Of a stretch of 64,000 nt of DNA, positions 50,690 to 62,820 are shown one piece after another. The stretch spans positions 36,186,001 to 36,250,000 of the forward strand of contig JBAIAC010000010.1 in the NCBI GenBank assembly GCA_037349315.1, in the 5' to 3' direction. The DNA is from Chelydra serpentina. Lineage: Eukaryota; Chordata; Testudines; Chelydridae. The notes under the pieces are model-generated. The model did no database searches. It was not told where the DNA came from and saw only the letters and a list, made by a program, of their open reading frames with translations. Position numbers and translations under genes: made by a program. Numbering within the stretch: position 1 is the first letter of the stretch; each line of letters begins with the position of its first letter.

Positions 50690-52121
50690 CACCCAAGAGC
50701 TCTGAAATAACTCAAATGTGAAACTGCGGAACTATTAACTATGGTTTGTAACTTGTTCTTTCAATCAGCTTCTATACCCAATGACTGGAAGATAGGTAAT
50801 TTAACGCCAATATTTAAAAAGGCCTCTAGAGGAGATCCCGGCAATTACAGACCGGTAAGACTAACGTCAGTACTGGGCAAATTAGTTGAAACAATAGTAA
50901 AGAATAAGGCTTTACGTAAATTAAATTGCCATGGGATAAGAAGGAAGATCCTTTAATGGACTGAGACCTGGTTAACAAACGGAACAAAGGGTAGGAATAA
51001 ATGGTAAATTTTCAGAATGGAGAGGGGTAACTAGTGGTGTTCCCTAAGGGTCAGTCCTAGGACCAATCCTATTCAACTTATTCATAAATGATCTGGAGAA
51101 AGGGGTAAACAGCGAGGTGACAAAGTTTGCAGACGATACTAAACTGCTCAAGGTAGTTAAGACCAAAGCAGACTGTGAAGAACTTCAAAAAGATCTCACA
51201 AAACCGATTGGGTAACAAAATGGGAAATGAAATTTAATGTGGATAAATGTAAAGTAATGCACATTGGGAAAAAATAACCCCAACTATACATACAATATGA
51301 TGGAGGATAATTTAGCTACAACTAATCAAGAAAGAGATCTTGGGAGTCATCGTGGATAAGTCTCTGAAGACGTGCACACAGAGTGCAACGGCAATAAAAA
51401 AAGCAAACAGATGTTAGGAATAATTTTAAAAGGGATAGAGAATAAGACAGAGAATATCTTATTGCCCTTATATAAATCCATGGTACACCCACATCTTGAA
51501 TACTGCATACAGATGTGGTCTCCTCATCTCAAAAAAGATATACTGGCATTAGAAAAGGTTCAGAGAAGGGCAACTAAAATGATTAGGGGTTTGGAACGGG
51601 TCCCATATGAGGAGAGATGAAAGAGGCTAGAACTTTTCAGCTTGGAAAAGAGGAGACTAAGGGGGGATATGATAGAGATATATAAAATCATAAATGGTGT
51701 AGAGAAAGTGAATAAGGAAAAGTTATTTACTTGTTTCCATAATATAAGAACTAGGGGCCACCAAATGAAATTAATGGGCAGCAGGCTTAAAACAAATAAA
51801 AGGAAGTTCAACGCACAGTCAATCTGTGGAAACTCCTTGCCTGAGGAGGTTGTGAAAGCTAGGACTATAACAGGGTTTAAGAGAGAACTAGATAAATTCA
51901 TGGAGGTTAAGTCCATTAATGGCAATTAGCCAGGATGGGTAAGGAATGGTGGCCCTAGCCTCTGTTGTCAGAGGGTGGAGATGGATGGCAGGAGAGAGAT
52001 CACTTGATCATTACCTGTTAGGTTCACTCCCTTTGGGGCACCCGACATTGGCCACTGTCAGCAGACAGGATACTGGGCTGGATGGACGTTTGGTCTGACC
52101 CAGTATGGCCGTTCTTATGTA
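50690..52121 (+). mobile_element. CR1 LINE, 5'-truncated, reverse transcriptase C-terminal half to 3' end
   Basis: Broken plus-strand frames read SIPNDWKIGNLTPIFKK and DPGNYRPVRLTSVLGKLVE (RT finger/palm), then KFADDTKLLK near 51122 (motif C, FADD). MLGIILKGIENKTENILLP and LEYCIQMWSPHLKKDI, then RGDMIEIYKIINGVEKV and NSLPEEVVKARTITGFKREL, form the C-terminal domain. The tail gggctggatggacgtttgg then tctgacccagtatggccgt is the CR1 3' end. At least three frameshifts or stops make it inactive. CR1 is the dominant LINE of reptiles and birds. Confidence 0.95.
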
Positions 52122-52366
52122 TCAACAAAATGTGGCTCAAGCTTTTTCTACAAATTCTCATTGGGAACAGTGAAGATAAGCATCTCATGCATAGCACAGT
52201 AACTCAGCATTTACTTAAATTACATTAAATTCAACATGGGGAAAAGGTAGTCAGCACCTCTCAATATCACACCCTTAGTAAATTAAACTGAGAACATGAG
52301 AAAATGCAGTGCAATGTACATTGTGCAGATGGATATTACATATGCTGCACCCATTAACTACATCTC

Positions 52367-52535
52367 TGTATAAATATCTGTCTACTGTATGTTTCATTCC
52401 ATGCATCCGATGAAGTGGGTATTAACCCACGAAAGCTTATGTTGAAATAAATTTGTTAGTCTCTAAGGCGCGACAAGTTTTTCTTTCTTATTTTCGTTTT
52501 GCTGACACAGACTAACACGGCTACTACACTGAAAC
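52367..52535 (+). mobile_element. Short PLE 3' end with a 9-bp TSD
   Basis: It runs tgtataaatatctgtctac ... ccgatgaagtgggtattaac ... gctgacacagactaacacgg ... ctgaaac, a 169-bp copy truncated to the 3' tail. ctacatctc occurs on both sides (52358-52366 and 52536-52544). Hairpin bases gttagtct and agactaac face each other near its end. Confidence 0.88.
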
Positions 52536-52589
52536 CTACATCTCCACAGTTACTGACTAATTAATCTGATTATGTGTTCATGTTATCTG

Positions 52590-52700
52590 GAGTTTAGAAC
52601 AGTGGCCTGGGAGTCAGTGCTACTATGTGCTATTTCTGACTCTGCCACTGATTGGCAGTATGACTCTTGTCAAGTCATACCCTCTTTCTCAATTTAACAA
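52590..52700 (+). repeat. MIR-type SINE fragment
   Basis: tttctgactctgccactgatt, then gtatgactcttgtcaagtca and ctctttctcaatttaac, follow the MIR pattern (ctctgccacttactagctgtgtgacc...). Confidence 0.7.
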
Positions 52701-54087
52701 CAGTGGATCCAAAATTAAATGATAGGAATTTATTATGTTGGGAAGCTATTAAACCTTCTAACAGATCATTTAATTTTTAAAACAAAAGGAAAGAATTTTA
52801 TAATATGGATATCCCCAGATACCACAGCAATGGATGCAACATAAATATCTAGAGAGAGAGATAAAGGAAAGCACTTTCAAAACAGGACAAAGGAGATTTA
52901 GCCAGTCACTTCCAGGAAACTCTCACAGAACTTGCATGTCTACATTCTCATGTCCTGCTTGAAAATATATGGGTCAAAATTTGTGTGTGATTGAGATATT
53001 AAAGATTAATGCATATTTTCTTGCACATTTGTGTGTTCAGAGAAAATAATTCCATCTATCATGCTTGAAAATCTTCTAACTGTAGTTTCCTGAGCATGTG
53101 TGTTGTTAAACATCTGTCAATTTGACAACCATTTTGTATAAATTAGAAATGACTGCTGTTGATGATTGAGCCTTATCACACACATGGCAGGATACTTCTG
53201 TAAGGCATTCTTTGCCCTGATACATTGCATAAGCTAGTAGATTCCCTCTCCCCAAATTTACCAGTCACATCTGTATCTTGAAAGTTTCTTACTAAAAGAG
53301 GAACCAACGCCAAGCAAGACAAAGAATTTGCTGATACACACATGTCACTCCAAGAATTCTCCTGACAAAGTTCCCACACCCAATTTAATTACTTCCCTAC
53401 TGTAAAAACACTTTCCATCTGCATTTATTGTAATAGTTTCAAATCCAAAACCAACACACTATAAAGCTAGCTAAATAAATGAACGATATTGGCCTTAAGT
53501 CCCAAGCCAGCAGCCATTCGGTAAGGCAATGTGTCTCCAGCATTCATTTTTATGCTGATGTTTCATTTTATGTGCAATGTTTTCACTTAAGACTTATTTG
53601 AGAAGAATTACCTTGCTCCAGGCTCTAACACTTTGTGGGCTATAGCAGTGCCCTCTAGTGCCACTCTTGTCAAAGGCCTATCAGTGATTCCATTTTACAG
53701 TTGCATTGTATATCAAACTCTGGCAAAAAAAAATTGCTTCTAGCTATATACACAGCATTACAAACTCTCAGGCCAGGAGCATTTCCTTTTATTTAAATTA
53801 GACCTGATTTAAAATACAATTTTCTTAAATAAGGGGAGGGGGGCCCACAAAATAAATACTTTTTGTTCAAAATTTTCCTTTTTTCAGTAAATGAAACCTT
53901 ACCAGATTTACAGTTTGATCGTTCACAGTGTGGGTCACTATTTCAGTTGGGAGAAAAAAATTACTCTATAGATTTATTTTATTTAGTATAACAATCATCG
54001 TAACGACCATTCAACGGAAAGTTCATAATGGAGTAAAGTTTCTGAAAGTATACTGGGTCATAAAGTGCCCTTAGACTTGTTACAATA

Positions 54088-54212
54088 CAAGGCCCTGATC
54101 CAGCAAAGCACTTGAGCACGTGCGTAACTTTTCACATGTTTAGAGTCCCACAGGGGGCAACTCATGTGCTTAAAATTACGCTCATGCTCAAGCGCTTTGA
54201 TGAATCAGGACC
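54088..54212. repeat. Eroded palindromic MITE
   Basis: ggccctgatccagcaaagca then cttgagcacgtgcgtaac faces attacgctcatgctcaagcg then ctttgatgaatcaggac. This is the same palindrome type as at 5080 and 39690. Confidence 0.8.
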
Positions 54213-55514
54213 CTAATGATACTGAAAGTACTTGTATAGAGTCGTGAGGTTTTTAAAACTGAAACTTAATTTTCAATCAAAAATACCAGGCCGGGGGTGG
54301 GGGGGGAGGACAACATTTATATTAGATTATTATTAAATAAGGATCAAAGGTTCATACCAGCTCTCATTAATGTCCATAGCAAAATTCCCATGAACTTCAA
54401 TGGAAGCAAGATCAAGCCTGATAGTCTGTGCTCAATTATGAGTACAACTCCTACTGAACCCAATGGAAGCTGTGCATGTACAACTAAATAATGTGAAAAG
54501 CAAATCAAAGAAATTCTGACATACTGTACAGCACTATTCACAACTATCCTATTGTCCATATGTATTATTGTGTCCCAACCAGTCAGAGGTGTTACATACA
54601 TTACAGCTTCAATACCCAGACATAAGCATAGTAAAGTTTCGGTAATTTTTAATTTCTTAGCTTTTTTGTGTTTCAATCAGACTGTCAATGTTACTTTAGG
54701 TTTATTCTGTGTTTTTCTTTTCGTGATTAAACTTTCTTTTTCCCTGTGAAATTGAAATATAGTCCTTGTAAACAGAAATAAGACATAATGACAGCCTATA
54801 AAATGTTTCACTCCACAAATCCTAGACAAAACAATGCCCTGTGTCTTAAGAATTTAATAACCACCAATAATGTACATGCTGGATGGCACATTTGCCATAA
54901 TTATTGTATCACTTGTCCAAAATATAGACAGGGATAGTGACCCCATTTAAGTTACATTAATTTCCTTTTCTACTTACATATAAAATTAGGAAACAATGCA
55001 TTTTAATACATACTTTTTGAGGAATGTATGGGATTTTCCCAACATATGAACATTAGCACATTTTGTACAAGTAAACATTTTAAAAAATAATGGTACAAGA
55101 ATCTTTACCCAAATAAAAACTGATCTGCTGGCACTGAAAGTAAATGGCAATACTAAATGAATGGCAACAATCATAGGTGCGGAAAGGGATAAGAAAAGAA
55201 AAAAAATAATTGATCTAGAGACTTTACTACAATATGTAATGTTTTAAATGGGATTCTCTTCTAAACTGAAGGTGACAAATCACTATTAATACACTATCAA
55301 AACTCTCTCCACCCCCCGTCCATCCCCAATCTCAATTCTTATCAGTAACTGCAAAAAACAATACCACCTCTGGGATGAAATACATTTAAAAGTAATCTAG
55401 CCAGACTCATTAACTCTTTGCAATACTAATCTCTCATGCCTTTTGCTATATAGTTTCAGTATTGCTTCATATCACCATGTTCTTCTCATTAAGTATTTAC
55501 TTTAGTTACTGTAC

Positions 55515-55564
55515 CTGGAATTCTGAGCCTCTGAAACATCTGATTCTGTGCACGTTTTCTTTAC
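55515..55564 (-). CDS. EYA4: EYA4 5' coding exon (VKKTCTESDVSEAQNS)
   Basis: The minus strand, after acceptor gcttttgcag, reads 16 codons + AG: VKKTCTESDVSEAQNS(R). The donor is gtacag. Human EYA4 begins MEDSQDLNEQ followed by SVKKTCTESDVSQSQNSR, so this is the second coding block. The exon is 50 bp: phase 0 at its start and phase 2 at its end, and AG|G with the exon at 24025 makes Arg. The first coding exon, expected to encode about MEDSQDLNEQS, was not found between 55565 and 64000 and probably lies beyond the window. At 50 bp and flanked by large introns, the exon is easy to miss by ORF finding alone. Confidence 0.95.
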
Positions 55565-56562
55565 CTGCAAAAGCAAAATGATTGCCAATTACTCTCATAT
55601 GAAAACACAACTTCCTCACTCACAGTTCACGCACTTACATTGCTTAAAGTGGATACAGCTCTGCTCACCATGATATCTATAAAATACTTCCCGCATTTTA
55701 CAGCAGCAGTATGCAGTACTAAACAGTGTGTTTCATTATTATCCCATGAACAGCTGCCAACTGCACTTCCCTAGACTCCATTAGTATGTAAAATGTTCAA
55801 CTAAAATAGCTTGGGAGTAGTCTAACTAGGAACAAAGAAACCAAAGAACCAGGTTCCCCACTTAGAAACTAGAAAGCCATACTGTTCTCAGTTCAGTAAA
55901 GAAATGTTTTCCCAATTGATACTGCTTCTGTTTCCTGCTAAAGCTCACAATAATAAACACCAGATTCTGGGGCAAAGTGCAGTGTTAGCTAAATAATTCA
56001 TACATTAATTTTCATTTTCTGAATCTGGTAACTATATGTTTAATGTATTTTCATAATGTGTCAATGACGTTTACATATCATGTACACATTTTTTCACACA
56101 TATCCACAATATACAATTATATATACTCTAGTTCAACCTTCAGATTCATCTTTGTGATATACTGCTGTTAGCTAGCAAAAGGAGAAAAAAGCCATCTCCA
56201 ACTAAAAATATAAACTACTCTTTTCCATACCCTCTGTGGTGTTGGGGTCTTCTGGAGAAGTGCAATTTGCACCTTTTGGTAATTAAAATTTCAGGCACTT
56301 TCACTGAGACGAACATTTTGTTGAACGTGCAATCTAATGACTTGGTTGAGATATCAAAATTCCTTCTATTAAAACCAGCTAAACTCATTTACAGACACAC
56401 AGGCTTACTTAGTATCACTTATACTTACTGCACACTCCCCCTGTGACCAGTAAATATTCAAATTCTAAGCATTTACAATTACAGTACCTTGATCAAAGGG
56501 TACTTCTATTGTCAAATGCTCCTTTTGTTATACTGTCTTAAAAAGAATGACTGTGACCGTTA

Positions 56563-56690
56563 GGGTGGGATTTTCAAAAATACTCAACACTGCCAAACTT
56601 TTCCCATCAAAGTCAACGGCAAAACTCCTATAGAATTCAATGGGAGTAGAGTTAGGCTAATATTGAGCATTTTTAAAAATGCCACCTTTC
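56563..56690. repeat. Eroded palindromic repeat
   Basis: gggattttcaaaaatactca faces gagcatttttaaaaatgcca, with atcaaagtcaacggcaaaac opposite attcaatgggagtagag near the centre. Confidence 0.75.
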
Positions 56691-57350
56691 AAGACTTTGA
56701 ATGGATACCATGCAACACTACTCAAAGATGTACAAGTACAAGAATGATTTTAGAGAGCCATTTTTACTCGTTTAATTTCTGGATCTTAAAGAATCATGCT
56801 ACCTACAATGAAAATTGTATAGAGTACTGTTCAGTAGCAATAATGGAAATTTTCTTTTGGTGCTACTTTTAACAGCACATTTACCATAATAGATGCCAGC
56901 TATAAATAATCATAAAAACAAAATAAAACCAAAATTTAAAAAACCATCTGATTCAATATCTGTTTTGTTTTATTTTTGCCATAAATCTCACTCCAGCAAA
57001 CATGAATATCTGCTTAGTCGTCTTGCTTAATTCTCAATGTGGGATGTTTTTCAAACTGCAAAAAGAACAAAGGGTTTTGTAATTAGGTAATGCAATGAAA
57101 ATCTGCAATAAAAGTAGCTGTGCAGCTTAAACAGTGAAGAAAGTTCTTGCACAGCAAAATGAGATGGCCAGGGCTTTAGAAACATTCAGATAAAGATACC
57201 ACCACAAAGGCCTGCTGTCCACAATACTTTGCTGTTTATTAAAGAAACATTAGATAAGGAATGTGAGCAAGGTAAGTTTGGAACACAAGTGCAAGGCCAA
57301 GTAACAAATACTGTATATAATGCACAAAACTGATATTAAGATGATAGCAG

Positions 57351-58133
57351 TAGGGTTGCCAACTGATTGCAGAAAACCAAACACCCTGTCCCACCCCTTT
57401 CCTGAGGCCCTGCCCCTTCTCTGAGGCCCTGCCCCCTTTCACTCTCCCCCACCCTCACTCACTCGCTCATTTTGACTGGGCTGGGGCAGGGGGGTGGGGT
57501 GTGGGTTCCGTCTGGGGGTGCAGGCTCTGGGGTGGGGCTGGGGATGAGACGTTTGGGTTCAAGAGGGGGTTCCGGGCTGGGGCTGAAGGGTTTGGAATGT
57601 GGGAGGGGGCTCCGGGCTGGGGTAGGGGGTTGGGAGAGGGTGAGGGTTCCGGCTAGGGGTGCGGGCTCTGGGGTGGGGCCAGAAATGAGGGGTACAGAGT
57701 GTGGGAGGGGGTGAGGAGTGTGGGCTCTGGGCGGTGCTTATCTCAGGCGGCTCCCGGAATCGGCCAGCATGCCCACCCTCCGGCTCCCAGGAGCAGAGGC
57801 AGCCACGGGGCTCTGCACACTGCCCTCGCCCACAGGTGCCGCCCCCACAGCTCCCACTGGCCGTGGTTCCCAGCCAATGGGAGCTGCGGAGCTGGCACTC
57901 AGGGCGGGGGCAGCGTGAGGATCCTCCATGGCACCCCTGTGCTTAGGAGCCGGAGGGAAATGCTGGCTGCTTCTGGGAGCCATGCGGAGCAAGGGCAGGG
58001 CAGAAAGCCTGCCTTAGCCCCGCTGCATTGCTAACCGGACTCTTAGCGGTCCAGTCAGTGGTGCTGAATGGAGCCACCAGAGTCCCTTTTCGACTGGGCA
58101 TTCCGGTTGAAAACCAGACACCTAGCTATCCTA
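57351..58133. mobile_element. 783-bp GC-rich hAT-type element with a perfect 8-bp TSD
   Basis: The ends are tagggttgccaactgattg and aaccagacacctagctatccta. The direct repeat gatagcag flanks exactly (57343-57350 and 58134-58141). Inside are tandem-like ggggctccgggctgggg units of about 35 bp, and a body related in inverse orientation to 3128-3470. Frames such as 57699-58034 reflect GC bias. Confidence 0.93.
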
Positions 58134-58514
58134 GATAGCAGTAGAAGTCCACAATGTACATGTACAAATACAGTACATGAAATATCCAAACTGCAGGAGA
58201 TTTTTTCAGAAGACAAATTCAAATTAGTTAAAAGAAACTGAAATGTCACTAATCTTTTCTCTTGATAGGAAGGCTGTTCTTTCATAAACAGAGTATCTCA
58301 CTAAACAGGTATAAAATTAACTTGGTAGGAAAAAGATCCCTCCACTTTGCATATAAAATGAATGCATATTTCAAAATATTAATTTACATAGTTTAGTAAT
58401 TTATTGGTAAGAAATTCCCAATTAAACTACTCACACTGCCATTCTTAAACTTACAGTCAGTTGCAAGCCATCTGGTGGTATCTCCTTATCATTTCTATTA
58501 ACTATCACTTATAC

Positions 58515-58826
58515 CAGGCATCGGCAACCTTCGGCACGCGGCTCGCCTGGGTAAGCCCCCTGGCAGACCGGGACAGTTTGTTTACTTGCCATGTCCACCG
58601 GTTCGGCTGATCGCGGTCCCCAGCCAATAGGTGCTGCGGGAAGAGGCTGCCAGCACATCCCCCGGCCCGCGCCGCTTCCCACAGACCTCATTGGCCAGGG
58701 ATGGTGAACCGCGGCCAGTGGGAACCGCGATCGGCCGAACCGGCGGACGTGGCAAGTAAACAAACCGGCCCGGCTCGCCAGGGGGCTTACCCTGGCGAGC
58801 CGCATGCCGAAGGTTGCCGATGCCTG
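58515..58826. mobile_element. 312-bp hAT-type foldback MITE with a near-perfect TSD
   Basis: caggcatcggcaaccttcgg at the left and ccgaaggttgccgatgcctg at the right are exact complements. The inverted arms extend about 110-130 bp with moderate divergence. Flanks acttatac (58507-58514) and acttgtac (58827-58834) differ at one base. Confidence 0.94.
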
Positions 58827-59989
58827 ACTTGTACAGTATTTTTCCATTCCTAAGTCTTTAAATGGTTATCATCAATGGACCAATAGAACAAGTAAAAGCC
58901 ATATCATGTCCTTTGGCGGGCAGAACTACTACTTGCACAGGAGCTAAAGGATAAATAACTTATGCTCTAAGACTATCTGAATTCAGTGCTGTGGACATAG
59001 ACAAACACATATTACAGAGTAACTCAAAGCATTGAAATATTGTGATATTCCTTTGCAGTGTACGTTAATAACTATAAAACACTAGTTTACCATAAAAAGA
59101 GAGTGACAGAAAAACAGACATCACTGGTGTATTAAAAAAAATCTTGTATTATGTGTGCTCTGTGAGGTGGACAGGCGCTCAACAAATGCAAAATGAAGAG
59201 TGACAGAAATTTTAAATGAAGTTTAAGTATTTGAATAAATCTGGTATAGATGGTGCTATTTGTCTATGACTGATGTGTGAGGAAATGTGCAGTATAAGTA
59301 CACCGTACACTTGTCTTTACCTCTGGGATCTCATGTAATCTAGATTGTGCATCTAACTAAGGGCTCTCCTTCTGAGAAAAAAATTAATACATAGAAAAGT
59401 TATTTCTTAAGAGAAGTTTATGTAAGGGATGCTCTTTCAAGTGGTTACAAGGAACAAACACAATTTCTTCTCTACAACGATCCCAACAGTACAGTAAAAT
59501 ACACTTTGCTGGCCATAACAAATATTTTACATTTAGAGGTGAATAGAGGGATTATTGTGAAAACTGATCATCAAAGACTATAGATATCCTTTTCTTTGTT
59601 CTTTCTGGTTTTGTTTGTTAATTTGTTTTTCTGTTTTTTTCATAATACCCAACATCTATTAACTGCACACGAGTATTTATATGCATTAAGAAGATGACTT
59701 TTGTTACTGTTTTTTCTATTAAAAGAAAAAATACATGTGTAGCTCTCACTATCTGAGTCAAATACAACTATAAAGTCAATATTTGGAATTATAAGACCCT
59801 GTTTTCAGCTGTTATAACTTTGCCAAACTTTAACTATTTGGGATAAATGTTTCCATGCTGTGTGTGGGCTTCAGGCTGACTTTTTAGAAAGTCTGAACTA
59901 AAATGGTCCAGCCAGTTTTAAACATGAGATTTGGGAAAATATCGTTGCTCACAATAAAACAAATAATCTTACAATTGTTTTCTTGAGAA

Positions 59990-60122
59990 GCGAAACGCGG
60001 CCACTGGGAGCTGCGGGCAGCCATGCCTGTGGATAGTCAACATAAACAAGCTGTCTCGCAGCCTGCCATAGATTACCCTGATGGGCCGCATGCGGCCCAC
60101 GGGCTGCAGGTTGCCCACCACT
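59990..60122 (-). mobile_element. hAT-type MITE fragment
   Basis: It ends cgggctgcaggttgcccacc then actg, the reverse complement of a cagtggtgggcaacctgc terminus, preceded by ggccgcatgcggcccacg. The other end is missing after gcggccactgggagctgcg. Confidence 0.8.
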
Positions 60123-60399
60123 GCTCTAGAGTCTCCATGCTTTGGAGCAGATCCACTGGCGGGGGGCTTGCTCTGGTGCCAGTGACGGGCTGGGATTTTT
60201 GTCATTCCTGTGAAAATCTGTCCAAATTTGCTCAAGTTATACGCCTCTGAAAAATTCATTTTGGAGATGGTCAGAGACTTGTTACAGTCCGGCAGCTAAA
60301 TTCTCTGAAGATTCCACCTGCACTGATCATGTTCCACCCCAAAGTTGCAGGGGCTGAGCAGAACTTTCCCTATAATTCCTCCTCCTCCTGGTGATGCCA

Positions 60400-60835
60400 A
60401 GCACAGGGACTGAAAGCAGGGAGACTCTCTCTCTCTCTCTCTCAAATCTTCCCTTATAGGAATTCAGGAGGCATGGAAGAAGAGGAGAAATCAGCTTGAC
60501 TCAGATGAAGAGAGCTGAGGAATTGGGGGGAATGGGAAACAGAGGGAGAATAGGAACAGAGAGGAAGAGAGAGTTGCAGGCACTAGAGGTCAGGATAAAA
60601 AGGGGCATATAGGTGCAGACAGAGAGGGAGCCAGTAGCTGGGGAATGGCGGAAGAAAGGAGCAGAAGGGGAAGGAACAGTTGTTAGGGAGCTGGCAAATG
60701 GATAGGGGAAGAGGGAGGAGCTGGGAAGATGCGGTGTGGGTTTGGATAGGAGCAGAGCAGGAGGGGACAGGAGCTTGGTGGAAGGAGCAGAAGGGTGGTT
60801 GTGGCAGGAAATGGGGGGGGGGGCAGGGTGGATTG
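60400..60835 (+). repeat. Purine-rich tract with a (TC)n run
   Basis: A (ct)n run at 60426-60443 is followed by about 390 bp dominated by G and A (ggaagaagaggagaa, gaggaagagagagttgc, aatgggggggggggcagg). No coding feature is seen. Confidence 0.8.
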
Positions 60836-62066
60836 ACTTAGCAGGAAACCTTGATTAAAATAATCAATTTTAATTTTGTTTTGCATTTGTTCTTCTTAGT
60901 TATTTTCATATAAAAGGATGATTCTCAGCGGCTAGCAACCATTAAAATATGTTGATTTACAAGTAAATATAGTATTTACACTAAATTTGGTGCTTCCTTT
61001 TGCTAACCCAAGGATACACTCTATCTATACATATTTATTTGAGCAACTGTATAGCTTAATTTACATTTATTCAGATTCTTAATTTTTACATTTTTATTAT
61101 AGTAGAAAATGGTGACTGATGCATTTATTTACTAGATGGCAATTAATTAATTTGTGATTTATATCAAGCTCTATTTGAATGGAAATTTAATTAAAAATGC
61201 ACAAAACAGCATTCAATTATTTTTTAATAAATAAAAACTACTTAAATGTGCTGGATGCATAAGGAAAAACGTTTATCAAAATTAACTGATTTATTAAACC
61301 AAAGAAATATTATCTGTAGTTAGTGAACTGAAGTAATTGTTTCCAGTCACCATGTTCTTGAAGGTTTTAGACCTAGTAGAGCTCATCCTCTCACGCCCAA
61401 TTTTTATTCATAGACTGGAGGAAGAAAACAAGCTTTCCTGCTTTTTTGACTCCCAATTGGCTTCTTAACTTTGAATGAACTAGTCATTGAAGTGAATTAA
61501 CTGAAATAAACTAAAATGAAGAAAATATTCTCTCTGTACCTGGAGAACAGTCTACTGCTCAGAACAGTGGGTTTAGCACTGTAATAAATTCTGGTTTCAG
61601 ATTATTAGCCCGTGACTTTCACCAGGTCACTGGTTTGACTTTAAAACGTGGCAGCAAATATATAAAGCTTAATTTTTTTTGCATTTAATTTAAATATTTT
61701 AGTAGATTATAAATGTAGGCCCTAACATAGGGTAAATTTCAAATTTAATTTTATATAAGTTTATTTTTTTAAATGAACTTTAGTGTTAAATTTTAAAGTA
61801 TCAGATTTATTTGATTTTTTCTTACACCTGATTGGGGTGGGAGTAGATAGAAGGAGAAGGGGATGGGAGTAGGCTGGGACACAACCACTAGTGAATACTC
61901 TTCTCCAAAACCTGGAACTGAAACCAGGAGTCTTGAGTCTCTATACTTCTCTGCTGCCTGTAAGTATCGGAGACTGGCAAAGTATGTGTCTCATGCTCCC
62001 CGCAGTGGATGGTTCCCACAACTGGCTGGTCACGGGCTACTATTGCTATCAGTTATTTTATTACAT

Positions 62067-62520
62067 AGAATCATAGACTATCAGGGTTGGAAGGGGGCCT
62101 CAGGAGGTCATCTAGTCCAACCCCCTGCTCAAAGCAGGACCAATCCCCAACTAAATCATCCCAGCCAGGGCTTTGTCGAGTCTGACCTTAAAAACCTCTA
62201 AGGCAGGAGATTCCACCACCTCCCTACGTAACCCATTCCAGTGCTTCACACCCTCCTAGTGAAATAGTGTTTCCCAGTATCCAACCTAAACCTCCCACAC
62301 TGCAACCTGAGGCCATTACCTCAGATCCTTGATCTGTCATCTGGCACCACTGAGAACAGTCTAGTTCCATCCTCTTTGGAACCCCTTTTCAGGTAGTTGA
62401 AATACCCCCTCATTCTTCCCTTCTGCAGACTAAATAATCCCAGTTCCCTCAGCCTCGTCTCATAAATCATGTGCTCCAGCCCCCTAATCATTTTTGTTGC
62501 CCTCCGCTGGACTCTGGTAG
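62067..62520 (-). mobile_element. CR1 LINE 3' fragment, minus orientation
   Basis: catagaatcatagactatcag, then aggtcatctagtccaacccc and ttaaaaacctctaaggcagg, up to ttttgttgccctccgctgga is the reverse complement of a CR1 3' end. The catagaatcatag at its left is the CR1 terminal ATTCTATG-type repeat. Confidence 0.93.
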
Positions 62521-62619
62521 TGGTGTTTGCTGTAGATCTAAAGGCCCAGACTCTGTTGATGCCCCAAGCTGGGGGTCAATACATGACAGAATATCTGTTT
62601 TCTCAAGGTTTTTGTTTTT

Positions 62620-62820
62620 TGTGAGTTTTTCATTTGAATTAGGAAATTACATTAAAAAAAGGATCTTAAAACAACATTTAAGGTTGCAAAGTCAAACACT
62701 CAAAATGTAGGAAATACCAGAATTAAGATTGCCTGTATCATACAGTCTTTAATTATATGATCACATACTATTTTCCCCAGAGAATTGCTGCCTCATTCAG
62801 TGCACAGGATGAACCAAATT
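62620..62820 (+). repeat. Unclassified dispersed repeat, copy B
   Basis: aacactcaaaatgtaggaaa, taccagaattaagattgcc, atgatcacatactattttcc and tgcctcattcagtgcacagg align in order with 32130-32350. Confidence 0.65.

Larger units (their letters stand above)
24026..55514 (-). other. EYA4: EYA4 giant intron (about 31.5 kb)
   Basis: The intron is bounded by the donor at 55514 and the acceptor at 24026. It contains a MIR, a Harbinger element, hAT MITE nests, remnants of two PLE families, a CR1 and several eroded foldbacks. I see no gene or transposon at 29150-31860 (a (CA)n run at 30466-30489), 32400-35120 (a short perfect hairpin at 33594-33636), 35520-38660, 43250-45600 or 45850-48250, beyond weak foldback relics. 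Confidence 0.75.

Noticed and set aside
57020..57062. Possible minus-strand exon (acceptor ttctttttgcag then FEKHPTLRIKQDD and a stop)
   Set aside because: Good acceptor, but the peptide matches no EYA4 segment I know and would end the protein; chance is likely.
57472..58034. Gly-rich and mixed frames up to 111 aa
   Set aside because: Inside the hAT-type element with an exact TSD; tandem G-rich units explain the open frames.
58440..58500. Candidate minus-strand exon with a gtaagt donor (ATGGCTTGCAACTGA)
   Set aside because: The reading frame ends after four codons. It could only be a noncoding exon, and nothing supports that.
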